Shown here: positions 9,949 through 19,091 of the stretch, in pieces
Layout: every line of letters starts with the position of its first letter
How positions within the stretch are numbered: the stretch's first letter is position 1
Source of the DNA: Lingula anatina
Taxonomy: Eukaryota; Brachiopoda; Lingulata; Lingulida; Lingulidae
Direction of reading: 5' to 3'
Length of the DNA: 34,147 bases
NCBI RefSeq assembly: GCF_001039355.2
Contig: NW_019775782.1
Location: 46,291 to 80,437 of the forward strand
Made by a program: the position numbers and the translations under genes
The notes under the pieces: generated by a model
What the model saw: the letters and a program-made list of their open reading frames with translations, nothing else
Databases searched by the model: none
What the model was told of the DNA's origin: nothing

Positions 9949-11403
9949 CGAACTCAACGCCCAATGAAATAGAGCCTCAGAACCTTTGCCACATCTACTG
10001 TTATCTGTTAAGAGGGAAGGAAAGTCCGTCGCGTGATTCGAAGAATTTATACAGGGTGGTTAACACAGTTCACACTTATTTATAGGGAAAGTGAAGCCAG
10101 ACACGAAGCTTATCGTGGCTAATATGGATGCACACCTCTTCATCTACTGTTTTTATCCTACAGCGACTAGGATGACTAATAAGCTTGAACAGCATGACCG
10201 CATTCTGGCCCGTGAAACGATATCGTCTCGTTTTTAATTAGAATATCATGCACACAGGTTTGTATGGATGTGCCACAAACAGTACCAGGAATGTATTAAT
10301 TTGTGAAATCATTTGGCTAATGTCGGTTTAAGAGTGGGATGTACAAACGTGTTAATACAAAATTTCAGAGTAATGGGACAGAACCTCTTTTCATATATTT
10401 TTAATAATTGTGGACATTTTTAGCTGAGACTGGCTGTCTATTTATGTAATTCTCTGTTTAATGTTACATATAATGGAATATGAAAACCAGCGGCCAAGTT
10501 TGGACATTTGTCCGCTAATATTAGTGTAATATGATATATCACTATGTTATATAAAAGCTCTTTGCCATTTGAGTCTCAACCGAACTATATTTTACATCGG
10601 CCTTGTGACGTTTACTTTCATTCCATACTGAAAGGCCTAGAGGGCTTATTTGAATAGCGTTAGTACCAACCTATTTCGTAACCCTTTACAAAACACATAA
10701 ATATTTGAGAGGAAATAAATTGTAAAATGGCTTGAACATGAAACTGTATCCCCATTATTTTTATGCTTTGTTCATAGATTCGACCTCTTCATGAAACTCA
10801 AGTGTCGACATTTAAAAATTATCTCATTCTTTTCATCCATGGGTATGGATTAGTCCTAGTCTTAGTGCGTTTTTGTTTATTTATTACATAACTAAGGATA
10901 GATATAGGCACTAAAACAACTATATAATCAATGGTGATAATTTTAGACACCGGACAACTTTAGTGTGATCTAGGATAGATAACCTATATTTCGGGTCCTA
11001 GGTGTGATGCATGGACAGTTGTTCTACCACATTTCGTGCGTTAGATGATCCCCGTTTCTCATTGCTTCTCCGTCGCAGCTACAACACTTTTTCTGTTTCT
11101 TATTACAAGGAGAAAATGGCAACAAGTGTGGGTTGGAACAAGGGACACACACCTCCTTAGTTTACCCGCTACCAAGGCCACTGTTTGATTTTTTTCTAGA
11201 TACAACTGCATGTCTCTGGCTGATTCATGGCATGCTTTCTACTGTAATAGAGAATTTAAGCATGGAATTAATCTCATCACTCTGGTCTCTAGTATTGAGT
11301 ACCCTTGGTTGTGGTAATACATTTATAATTCCAAATTGCACATAAGTCATTAATTATAATAACATATGGTCTCATTTTGTTTCCATGTGGAAATATTTCC
11401 AAA
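9949..11403. other. Region with no recognised gene; GH27 3' flank
   Basis: Apart from the 3' flank of the glycosidase I recognise nothing. A minus-strand AATAAA (plus tttatt near 10876-10881) about 520 bases after the stop is one possible polyadenylation signal. Small open frames (11133-11345, 11377-11577) have no support. Confidence 0.45.
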
Positions 11404-12603
11404 TTATGCCTTGGACTGTGGGGTAATAATAAACATTTTACAGGAATGGGATGGAATTTCAAAGTCTGTGACAAGTTTGGTGTCCCCGATCGCTTTGAAT
11501 TCAAATTTCTCCCACACCTCTTTGACCACATAATGTTTATCTTGTTCTGTATTTACGTACTCTTCAAGATTAAATGAAAATCCGTGATCCACGACATCCC
11601 TGTTTACTATTAGAACCACTACCCTGTTTTTGCTAAGTGGCCCACTGTAGACTTGAAGGTCAGCGACTCCACCGACCTTCAAACATTTGTCGTTAAACGT
11701 CTTTAAATTATAGATCACATAAGAGGATGTGTTCGATGCAGATTTTTCAAAATAAATCTTTTCTTTATATGTCGGTTTCTTGGGGCACTTTTTCACGGTT
11801 GCTTGTCCATACATTTCCCAACTTTTAAGTTCAAGACAATAAGTTTTTCCACTTGCAATATTGAAATATATTTTGTTTCTTTCTTCATCGACTGTCCACG
11901 CCTGGTGGAGATCTGAACGGCCGCACTTCTCTACCGTGACCAACTTACTTGTTACATTCGCTGTTAGACACAAGTCAAGTTTCACATGTTTGAGCCACCT
12001 TTTTTCCTTGCTGTAACTCCACTGCTGGTTTGTATCATTCCTCGTACATCTTAAATCAGAAACGGCTAAGTGTTCAGCGTGTCCGAGTTTTTCTTCTCTC
12101 ACCAATGAAACGGGTTTACCCAGTGGGTCTTGGTTTATGTTTATAACTTCTGGGTTCGTAAGAATATTTTTCACGCTGTCTTTCATCATTTTCGGGTCAT
12201 TACCAAGAATTAGAGGCGACTTCAATGCGCTCCATAAGGAAAAGTGGACCTTATATTCTTCCGTTGTCATCCCTCCATTCCCAACTTCAAGCATATCTAA
12301 GTCGTGCCAGAGTCCCGAATGATCGTACAAGTTTTTGCTAAAAGCCCAGTCAACTAAGGACATCATATTGATCCAGTTGTCTTTTATATCATAATTAACG
12401 CGGCGCATATTCGAAAACCCAGAAGCAAGTTCCAAATTTTCAGCAGATCCTTTCACACTGTGGATCATCTGACGACCCGTGTTTTTGATCGCAGCGTACA
12501 TGGTTTGGTAACTTTTTTCAATATTTTCACCTGGATGGATGTAGCAGTCATCATTTTTCACAAAATCAACTTTCCAGTCTGCATATGTCTGTGCATCAAT
12601 TTC
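11404..12603 (-). CDS. GH27 alpha-galactosidase-like enzyme with inserted ricin-type lectin domain, last exon
   Basis: One long minus-strand exon, acceptor tcctctcttatag|GAA, about 400 residues, stop TAA at 11404. It opens EIDAQTYADWKVDFVKNDDC, which aligns with strand 4 of the GH27 barrel. K-N-D-D-C matches K-F-D-G-C of human GLA, so Asp18 of the exon is the likely nucleophile. WHDLDMLEVGNG carries the acid/base Asp. NQDPLG and the C-terminal beta-sandwich (VYSGPLSKNRVVVLIVNR) follow. Between NQDPLG and that sandwich lies a ~130-residue insert with NQQW and HQAW motifs and paired cysteines, a ricin B-type trefoil. Expected role: a lysosomal or secreted enzyme hydrolysing terminal alpha-galactosides, perhaps anchored by sugar binding. 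The loop that holds C-E-W in GLA reads HSVKGSAEN here, so specificity is open. The N-terminal exons (signal peptide, GWNSW region) are absent between here and the N at 12824. Confidence 0.93.
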   Translation of the reverse strand, partial: EIDAQTYADWKVDFVKNDDCYIHPGENIEKSYQTMYAAIKNTGRQMIHSVKGSAENLELASGFSNMRRVNYDIKDNWINMMSLVDWAFSKNLYDHSGLWHDLDMLEVGNGGMTTEEYKVHFSLWSALKSPLILGNDPKMMKDSVKNILTNPEVININQDPLGKPVSLVREEKLGHAEHLAVSDLRCTRNDTNQQWSYSKEKRWLKHVKLDLCLTANVTSKLVTVEKCGRSDLHQAWTVDEERNKIYFNIASGKTYCLELKSWEMYGQATVKKCPKKPTYKEKIYFEKSASNTSSYVIYNLKTFNDKCLKVGGVADLQVYSGPLSKNRVVVLIVNRDVVDHGFSFNLEEYVNTEQDKHYVVKEVWEKFEFKAIGDTKLVTDFEIPSHSCKMFIITPQSKA

Positions 12604-13096
12604 CTATAAGAGAGGATAAAGTAATATTATGCCACCTTTATGGACCGATTAGTTTCACATATCAATTTCATTGTGGATCTATTGATAGTTTTTAGGTTTC
12701 ACGCTGATGAACTTTGCGAAATTGCTGTTTACTAAGTCCTAACAATGTGTAAGGGGAGGGTGCCAATATTTTCTCAAGTCCTGCTTTTTTTATGAAAGCC
12801 TGCCGGCCCATATAATAACTAAANTGGATCATTTCTTTAATAAATTATGTAAGGCTTCATTAAAATCAACTATTCCCTCTACTTTTTATTATCCCATACA
12901 GAAGTGTAACTTTACCTTGCATGCATATATAATGATAATATAATGATAATATTATCAGAGACCAAAAAATGTTAGGTATTTACAAATTACAGGACAATGC
13001 ATCATTTTCTTCTCACAAACTGCAGTGGGAGACAAAATGCATATACCATACAGCCTTAAAACTATTAGCAAAATGAAAATTTGCAGATCTGCTTAC
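12604..13096. other. Intronic sequence with contig junction (N at 12824)
   Basis: To 12823 this is the GH27 upstream intron, with no exon found. The N at 12824 marks a probable join; beyond it ROCO mini-exons begin. GH27 5' exons do not reappear on the far side. Confidence 0.5.
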
Positions 13097-13127
13097 CTTA
13101 TGTACTTTTGTAAGGACGGAAATTGAT
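13097..13127 (-). CDS. ROCO GTPase, candidate 31-bp mini-exon
   Basis: Acceptor cagtgttgtag|AT, donor CATAAG|gtaagc. It enters with 2 nt (G+AT = Asp), encodes QFPSLQKYI and leaves with 2 nt. The only exon I found that accepts this exit phase is the one ending at 4835. Confidence 0.4.
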
Positions 13128-13363
13128 CTACAACACTGCTACTGCCATCACCTTAATAAATAAATAAATACATATATAAATGACTGAATAAACATAAATC
13201 CCACTTGTGTAAAGTAATTACGAAAATAAAGATGCACTTGATATACATGTACCTTTGCGTATGTATACCCACTGTCACCTAGCAAACTCACTGTTATCCT
13301 CATGTAACCTCATGTAAAGCATTTTACAGCCAGAATCTTTTAGGGAATTTATAATAGGCTTAC

Positions 13364-13403
13364 CATAACTGTTTTCTACAATCTCCTCAGGCTCTTTTGT
13401 TTT
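13364..13403 (-). CDS. ROCO GTPase, 40-bp acidic mini-exon
   Basis: Acceptor tactttcag|AAA, donor GTTATG|gtaagc. It enters in phase 0, reads KTKEPEEIVENSY and leaves with 1 nt. Charged linker sequence, consistent in phase with exons on both sides. Confidence 0.55.
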
Positions 13404-13607
13404 CTGAAAGTAAAGCACACCTAATCAAGCAAAAGGCTTGTAGTTACAAGATGTTCCAAACAACAATTCATGCTTAATGTACAATAAATCCCTCGAGTAC
13501 CAAGCTTTTAACAGATTCAGTTGCTTATGTTTTCTTTTGGATAGTTTACATATATTATATTAAAAAAGCGATATCTTTAAAGTATTCCGATTTCATGTAT
13601 CCATTAC

Positions 13608-13663
13608 CTTGATTCTTTTGTCAACAGGTTCTTCATCAGAATCAAAGAGATAAGGATCATACT
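13608..13663 (-). CDS. ROCO GTPase, 56-bp acidic mini-exon
   Basis: Acceptor attttctttcag|AG, donor ATCAAG|gtaatg. It enters with 2 nt, reads YDPYLFDSDEEPVDKRIK and leaves in phase 0. Strong splice sites and a highly charged, probably disordered product. Confidence 0.57.
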
Positions 13664-13850
13664 CTGAAAGAAAATTACCTTATCAGTGTACTGAACTAAG
13701 CATTGCTTCTCACCATGTACAAATGCATACTGTTACAAAAATTAGTAGTAGGTGTTAAAATGGGGTGTGTGGGGAGTGATGATGTGTCTCAAGCCCCCCC
13801 CCCCCCCACAAGCCCCTGGCTTCAGTAAAAGTAAGAAAAAAAAAACTTAC

Positions 13851-13883
13851 CACTGTCACTCCCATCATCACAATATATATATG
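13851..13883 (-). CDS. ROCO GTPase, candidate 33-bp mini-exon
   Basis: Strong donor GACAGTG|gtaagt; weaker acceptor atagaaatgaag|CA. It reads YIYCDDGSDS with split codons of matching phase and is a multiple of three. The acceptor is the weak point. Confidence 0.35.
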
Positions 13884-14137
13884 CTTCATTTCTATCTATC
13901 ATATATAAGCAAAACATTCAAGGAGAAACAGACTGAGACAGCATGCTTTATCCTATACATCCCTGCATACTTCATGCAGTTCAATAGGAACACTATTTCA
14001 CTATATTATTGGAAAATATAAATAATCCCTTTGACTTTAATATGATATCTATATTTTTAAAACTATACAATAATCTTCCATAATAAAAAGTCATTAAGAT
14101 ACAATTGATAAATATAACATTATAAATTAATGCTAAC

Positions 14138-14164
14138 CTGCACCCTGTGCATAGCAAGTCTTAA
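14138..14164 (-). CDS. ROCO GTPase, candidate 27-bp mini-exon
   Basis: Acceptor ctttcag|TT, donor GTGCAG|gttagc. It reads KTCYAQGA and is symmetric in phase. It accepts the 1-nt exit of the DFAGQ exon at 18248-18493 (G+TT = Val). Confidence 0.45.
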
Positions 14165-14876
14165 CTGAAAGGAAATCCAATACTGTATGTAAGAATCATC
14201 TTAGTCCAGTATTCTGGGCAAACAGAGACCCCCCCCCCTCCCACCCTACGCTACAATTAATCTCTGCCTCATATGGGAAATTAAATTTCTGAGTCATTTG
14301 AAACAGGTTATATAAAAGATTATTTATGCATAGGCTATTGGCTTAAAAGATGAATATTAAAGAAGGAATAAATTAAAGTTATAACTATTATCCTGAAACA
14401 AACTGTGTTAGAGACTACATCAGTGCTGGATGAAGATCAGAAATCTAATACACATGATAAATTTGAAGGTGGGAGTATATACTAGTATTTTGAGAACCTA
14501 ATACAGAGGATGCTAAAGTAGAAGTTCCAATGGCCAGTAATATATGCTTTGGCTTTCAATACATCATATTTTGCTTCATTCTGTACACTGTATCCAGTAG
14601 GTCTTTTTACTGAATTAAAATTGGTTGAAAAAATTAGAGTGGCAATCCTTAAGTGTTGGAAATTCTGGGCACTCTCAAAACAAAGTCTCAAAATTTGTTT
14701 AAGGATAATAAATAAATAATAAAAATGTATATAAAGCTGACAAACCCCACCATATTCTGTTTAACTTAGCCACAAAATAAGCTAAAGATCTGTAAATTTG
14801 CATAAATTGCATTTGCTTATATAACCATCATGACCAAATTAAAAAAAAAAAAAACGCGTGAAATGGCAATAAAACT
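14165..14876. other. ROCO intron
   Basis: AT-rich, with C-run ~14229-14239. Nothing recognised; the open frame at 14482-14691 has no support. Confidence 0.4.
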
Positions 14877-15110
14877 TAGGGTGCTTTCCCAGAGCTTTAG
14901 ATCGATCTAAAGATTAAGTTTTAGATCGATCTAACTCCCTGGGGTTTCACGCTAAATTGCAGTCAGCCGAGCGGGCACCATAGTTAATTACCCCCTTAAA
15001 GCTTTTAGTAGGCGGGACAGACGCTTAAGCCGACCAAGCTGACAGTAATCTAGTGAGACTCCCCACAGGGATAGATCGATCTAAAAATCTATGGAAATGG
15101 GGTGCAAGTT
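14877..15110. mobile_element. MITE-like element with three TTAGATCGATCTAA palindromes
   Basis: The 14-16-bp palindrome (T)TTAGATCGATCTAA(A) or its core stands at ~14898, ~14922 and ~15072. The sequence outside the left palindromes (gggtgctttcccagagct) and the reverse complement of that outside the right one (gcaccccatttccatagat) match imperfectly, giving terminal inverted repeats of a ~230-bp unit. It has no coding capacity and is more GC-rich than its surroundings. Confidence 0.5.
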
Positions 15111-15245
15111 ACATATGTGCATCAAGGATTATTATAATTTCATATCTTATACTACGATTTTTTCCCGGAAGTCGATCATTAACACGCAGTAAATCTCCTC
15201 ACAACATTCTCTAATTATAAAGATACGATGAAAACGTGAACTTAC

Positions 15246-15272
15246 CAACTGTTTTCCTCTCAGAAGTGACAT
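15246..15272 (-). other. Possible alternative first coding exon or mini-exon
   Basis: A strong donor (CAGTTG|gtaagt) follows a short open stretch. Read from the ATG at 15272 it gives MSLLRGKQL in phase 0. The frame that would join to 14138-14164 gives YVTSERKTV but lacks a suitable acceptor. Either an alternative start or chance. Confidence 0.2.
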
Positions 15273-15330
15273 ATCTTGTGCAGCACAGTCACGTACCGGT
15301 AGCCATGCCATCTAATGCATTGCGCGCCAG

Positions 15331-15357
15331 TGACCTATATCATAAAGGTCAAGGTCA
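15331..15357. promoter_or_regulatory. Cluster of nuclear-receptor half-sites
   Basis: TGACCT at 15331-15336, AGGTCA at 15346-15351 and, overlapping, TCAAGGTCA at 15349-15357. The last is the consensus for monomeric FTZ-F1/SF-1 and ERR-type receptors. The candidate start exon at 15246-15272 lies just downstream on the minus strand. Binding is not shown by sequence. Confidence 0.25.
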
Positions 15358-15740
15358 TTGCTGACTTTCTCTCTCAGAAGGAGAAAAAGGTGGCATGTCA
15401 AATATCGATCTTGTAAAAAATCCGCGTTGTAAGAAACTGATTGTGCGAAGGGAAAGCTATGTGGCTAAATAACACAGATGCAAAGAGATAATTTCGATAT
15501 ATAGCGTATCTTGAAAATTATCGTCGATTTTCCAACGGTCTGCCGTAGCGTGTCTCATAAGTTTTTGATATACATCGTAAATATACACGGTTGTAAAAAT
15601 ACATTTGATTTATTTTTAAATGGGCTTCGCAAACAATATATAATCAATGTAAACAATAACATCGGTGTACCCTTTAGTAACTGACAGCAGATTACTTTTT
15701 CAATCTGCTTTTATCTACATTTTTGAAGGGGGGAAAATGT
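15358..15740. other. Stretch with no recognised gene
   Basis: Relatively CpG-containing sequence between the half-site cluster and the transposon end; no exon recognised. Confidence 0.4.
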
Positions 15741-15965
15741 TAGGCAGACCAAGGAGTTATAACAGAAGGAGATTACACGCGTGGGGGCGGAGCCCGTATT
15801 ACGGTCTCTCATTGGTCGGAATGAATAGAACCCAGAGAACAATGGATGCCTATCTCTGTTACGCTTAATTGCTACTCTCGTTTAAATCTCGTTTGTTAGT
15901 ATCTGTGCCTTCGTCTGTTGATTTTTGAGGACAGAAACAGAAACGGAGTCCCAAGTTTCTAAAAA

Positions 15966-16022
15966 ATGAGAGAAATACAGAATTTATATGATATTACGTT
16001 GGACAAGGTTTTCAAAAAACAG
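15966..16022 (+). CDS. First coding exon of unknown gene inside transposon
   Basis: ATG at 15966 after a leader of about 190 bases from the GC-box. It reads MREIQNLYDITLDKVFKKQ and ends CAG|gtaagt, a near-perfect donor. The next exon would be beyond 16022, probably in the N gap. No family recognised. Confidence 0.45.
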
Positions 16023-16315
16023 GTAAGTGCTTTTAAATGCATAACTACACGAAATATGAAGATAAATTGCAACTTTTATGTCGTAGGGTCTCACTGTGTA
16101 AGTGTCCAGCTACACGTTGATCTCGCGAGGTGGTGTGTGGAGAATAAATATTGCACGAAAAATATTTCCCACTCATAACAAGTGCCTATAAATATAGTAT
16201 CAGATGAAGAAAGTTTGGTCTTTATACAGTTGCAATTGTTAAGTAATTTGTGGCAATAGCAAAGAATAAAACTTAGGTGCACTTTCAGTAGCCGAATAAC
16301 AAGCAGATGCTTAAG

Positions 16316-17287
16316 NNNNNNNNNNNNNNNNNNNNNNNNNNNNNNNNNNNNNNNNNNNNNNNNNNNNNNNNNNNNNNNNNNNNNNNNNNNNNNNNNNNNN
16401 NNNNNNNNNNNNNNNNNNNNNNNNNNNNNNNNNNNNNNNNNNNNNNNNNNNNNNNNNNNNNNNNNNNNNNNNNNNNNNNNNNNNNNNNNNNNNNNNNNNN
16501 NNNNNNNNNNNNNNNNNNNNNNNNNNNNNNNNNNNNNNNNNNNNNNNNNNNNNNNNNNNNNNNNNNNNNNNNNNNNNNNNNNNNNNNNNNNNNNNNNNNN
16601 NNNNNNNNNNNNNNNNNNNNNNNNNNNNNNNNNNNNNNNNNNNNNNNNNNNNNNNNNNNNNNNNNNNNNNNNNNNNNNNNNNNNNNNNNNNNNNNNNNNN
16701 NNNNNNNNNNNNNNNNNNNNNNNNNNNNNNNNNNNNNNNNNNNNNNNNNNNNNNNNNNNNNNNNNNNNNNNNNNNNNNNNNNNNNNNNNNNNNNNNNNNN
16801 NNNNNNNNNNNNNNNNNNNNNNNNNNNNNNNNNNNNNNNNNNNNNNNNNNNNNNNNNNNNNNNNNNNNNNNNNNNNNNNNNNNNNNNNNNNNNNNNNNNN
16901 NNNNNNNNNNNNNNNNNNNNNNNNNNNNNNNNNNNNNNNNNNNNNNNNNNNNNNNNNNNNNNNNNNNNNNNNNNNNNNNNNNNNNNNNNNNNNNNNNNNN
17001 NNNNNNNNNNNNNNNNNNNNNNNNNNNNNNNNNNNNNNNNNNNNNNNNNNNNNNNNNNNNNNNNNNNNNNNNNNNNNNNNNNNNNNNNNNNNNNNNNNNN
17101 NNNNNNNNNNNNNNNNNNNNNNNNNNNNNNNNNNNNNNNNNNNNNNNNNNNNNNNNNNNNNNNNNNNNNNNNNNNNNNNNNNNNNNNNNNNNNNNNNNNN
17201 NNNNNNNNNNNNNNNNNNNNNNNNNNNNNNNNNNNNNNNNNNNNNNNNNNNNNNNNNNNNNNNNNNNNNNNNNNNNNNNNNNNNNNN
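16316..17287. other. Assembly gap (972 N)
   Basis: Undetermined bases. Long open frames called across it are artefacts of translating N. Confidence 1.
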
Positions 17288-17618
17288 GAAATTTCCAAGA
17301 TAAAGAAATTTATAACGAGTATTCAGTAAACTGACGTGTCGTGGCATTGCCTCAACCTTGGATTAAAATTTTAATTAAATGCATTATAATATTAAAATTA
17401 TACCGAGTGAGAGAAAAAATACTTTAAGAAATTTAAAACCAGACACAAAGCGTAGGCACTGTCACAATGTATATGTTTATGGGACCCAAGGGCAGGAGGG
17501 TCCAAACGTTAATGTATTAATATTATGTCCTTTGGCAGTGAGGACAGACGTTCACTTGAACGTCATTTTCACAAACCACAGTTGGGACGTTTTCTTTTGA
17601 CTTCTCCTTGGTGATTTT

Positions 17619-17823
17619 TCACCGGGTTGTGCCATAAAAAAGCCATCTATCACCGACTAAAAAAAGCTCATGGCGACCATCCTCAGTCACCACCTTATAA
17701 TCGCTTTCTATGATATCGTTCCCTTCCAGCACATCGTCCAAATAATTACCTGTGAAAAAAATCGTCAGCATACAACGGCGCTTTGACATTACTGATCTCG
17801 AATTCTAACGCGAAATAACGCAT
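17619..17823 (-). pseudogene. Unknown small reading frame with homopolymer frameshift, inside transposon
   Basis: From the ATG at 17823 the frame reads MRYFALEFEISNVKAPLYAD and stops shortly after a run of seven T (plus A-run 17755-17761). One base away, the frame continues as NYLDDVLEGNDIIESDY, then VVTEDGRHELFLVGDRWLFY, to TGA at 17619. Both halves look coding and the switch falls at the homopolymer, so either one base is wrong or inserted, or TTCACAG is an acceptor. A CTCCTCAG acceptor at 17842 could make this an internal or last exon starting LGDKFH. I do not recognise the protein. Confidence 0.45.
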
Positions 17824-17966
17824 ATGAAATTTATCTCCAAGCTGAGGAGAGCGACGCAGACGAAACCTTGAGAACGGAGGCCCCCCCGTAGCTAGCTCCG
17901 CCCACCATAACAGACATCGGACAATAGAAAGGCTTGCGTGTAATCTCCTTCTGTTATAACTCCTTG

Positions 17967-18052
17967 GGCAGACCGGCTGCGGTCTGCCTAAAATTCCGGT
18001 CTGCGTAATGCTGGCGTTTAAGTGCGAATGGTCTACCTATTGCTGGAAGCAG

Positions 18053-18055
<3 letters not shown>
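17967..18055. repeat. GGCAGACC palindrome and motif cluster
   Basis: GGCAGACC-GGCTGC-GGTCTGCC (17967-17988) is a perfect hairpin. GGTCTGCG, TAATGCTGG and GGTCTACC follow. Read on the minus strand, this resembles the motif field at 1418-2100, including its position next to an (AT)n tract. Confidence 0.6.

Positions 18056-18104
<49 letters not shown>
18056..18104. repeat. (AT)n microsatellite
   Basis: About 49 bases of alternating AT. Confidence 0.95.
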
Positions 18105-18107
<3 letters not shown>

Positions 18108-18247
18108 TATACTAATATATTAAGGGCAATAGAGAGATTTAAAAATGTGGGTCTTTTAATAAAGAAATTATACACAGCTGACAGGCCATTATTTACATGA
18201 GGGCCCTGAGTAGCTTATACATGTAAAGATATAAAGCTCAACAATAC

Positions 18248-18493
18248 CTTTCAGCGTCTTCTCTCCCCTGTATACACGGATTTTATCATCGAGGTCCTGG
18301 TCAAGTCGGAATACCAACAAGTAGATGATCCGTTCTGAGAGGAACGTTTGGTGCGTGGTGTAGTAGACATCCTGACCTGCAAAATCCCAAATTGTGACCT
18401 GTTTCTCTGGCTCCACATGTTCTCCTCGGGCAATTTTCTCGATTTTTTCCAATAGCTCCTTGTCAATATCATCTAGATGGTCCCTTTCTGCCA
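18248..18493 (-). CDS. ROCO GTPase, exon with Roc G3/switch II (DFAGQ)
   Basis: A 246-bp exon, acceptor attttattcctcgcag|TG, donor CTGAAAG|gtattg; it enters with 2 nt and leaves with 1 nt. The N-terminal third is a charged helix (LLEKIEKIARGEHVEPEK). Then comes VTIWDFAGQDVYYTTHQTFL, the signature G3/switch II of Roc domains (D-F-A-G-Q replaces the Ras DTAGQ), and IIYLLVFRLDQDLDDKI, the following beta-strand. Recognition is very secure. The P-loop is on 30231-30461 and G4 on 1029-1153. Confidence 0.95.
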
Positions 18494-18839
18494 CTGCGAG
18501 GAATAAAATAAGCTATGTCCAAACTAACTGATTTTAGCATAATGCATATTGTAATGTATTGCAATGTGTGCATATTCATCATATTCATCATATTAACCAC
18601 GCAGTATATTTTATAAAAATAAATAATTTAGATTGAAAATGCGTCTAATAACATCAATTGGCTTGTGTGCTTTCTTCGGGGGGGTGGGGGGGGGGAGAGG
18701 AAGACTAGATATTAATATTAATAGACATGCTTTCAATCTAATTTATTTAATTTGTTAGGGATCGTTCATACATCGACATTCCGTCAACATTCTTATACTA
18801 CCCATTAGTCTGGATGATTGGTGCTATATATTGGCCAAA
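18494..18839. other. ROCO intron with G-run
   Basis: Holds a G-run with a single T at 18678-18695. Otherwise nothing. Confidence 0.5.
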
Positions 18840-18997
18840 TTGCTCAGAGTGTGGAAAAAGCGTAAAACCTGGCACAATTGTTCTTTGAACTATGCTGATC
18901 ATTTTCAAGGGCAGTGCCCAAAATTTCAAAGCATTGCTTAGCAACCTTTGCTATGGAAGTGTATTTTCTTACTAACAAGCTAATAACCTTGCGCACG
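18840..18997 (+). repeat. Dispersed repeat, first half (interrupted)
   Basis: Matches the reverse complement of ~24010-24200 (shared: ATGCTGATCATTTTCAAGGG, GCATTGCTTAGCAACC, ACAAGCTAAT). The repeat breaks off at CTAAT and appears to resume at 21020-21175. Confidence 0.6.
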
Positions 18998-19091
18998 TTA
19001 CATGTCACAGGTCTAGCGTAACTACCCACTTGCTACGATTTTTCAATTGGGCGGGCAGCAAGCGGACATTTTGTACAGGAGCAACGCAAAG

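Larger units (their letters stand above)
15749..17967. mobile_element. Probable two-gene DNA transposon with perfect 32-bp inverted repeats
   Basis: 15749-15780 and 17936-17967 are exact reverse complements over 32 bp (core AAGGAGTTATAACAGAAGG). Each is followed inward by a GGGCGGAGC GC-box and an ATTGG or ATTGTCCGA element, as if both ends carry promoters. A plus-strand first exon starts from the left end (15966) and a minus-strand reading frame from the right (17823), so the two genes converge. The middle is hidden by 972 Ns. The transposase itself is not seen, so the superfamily is unknown. Confidence 0.55.

Noticed and set aside
16091-17347. Three open frames of about 340-420 codons across the gap, on both strands
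   Set aside because: They are made of translated Ns; only a few real codons at each end.
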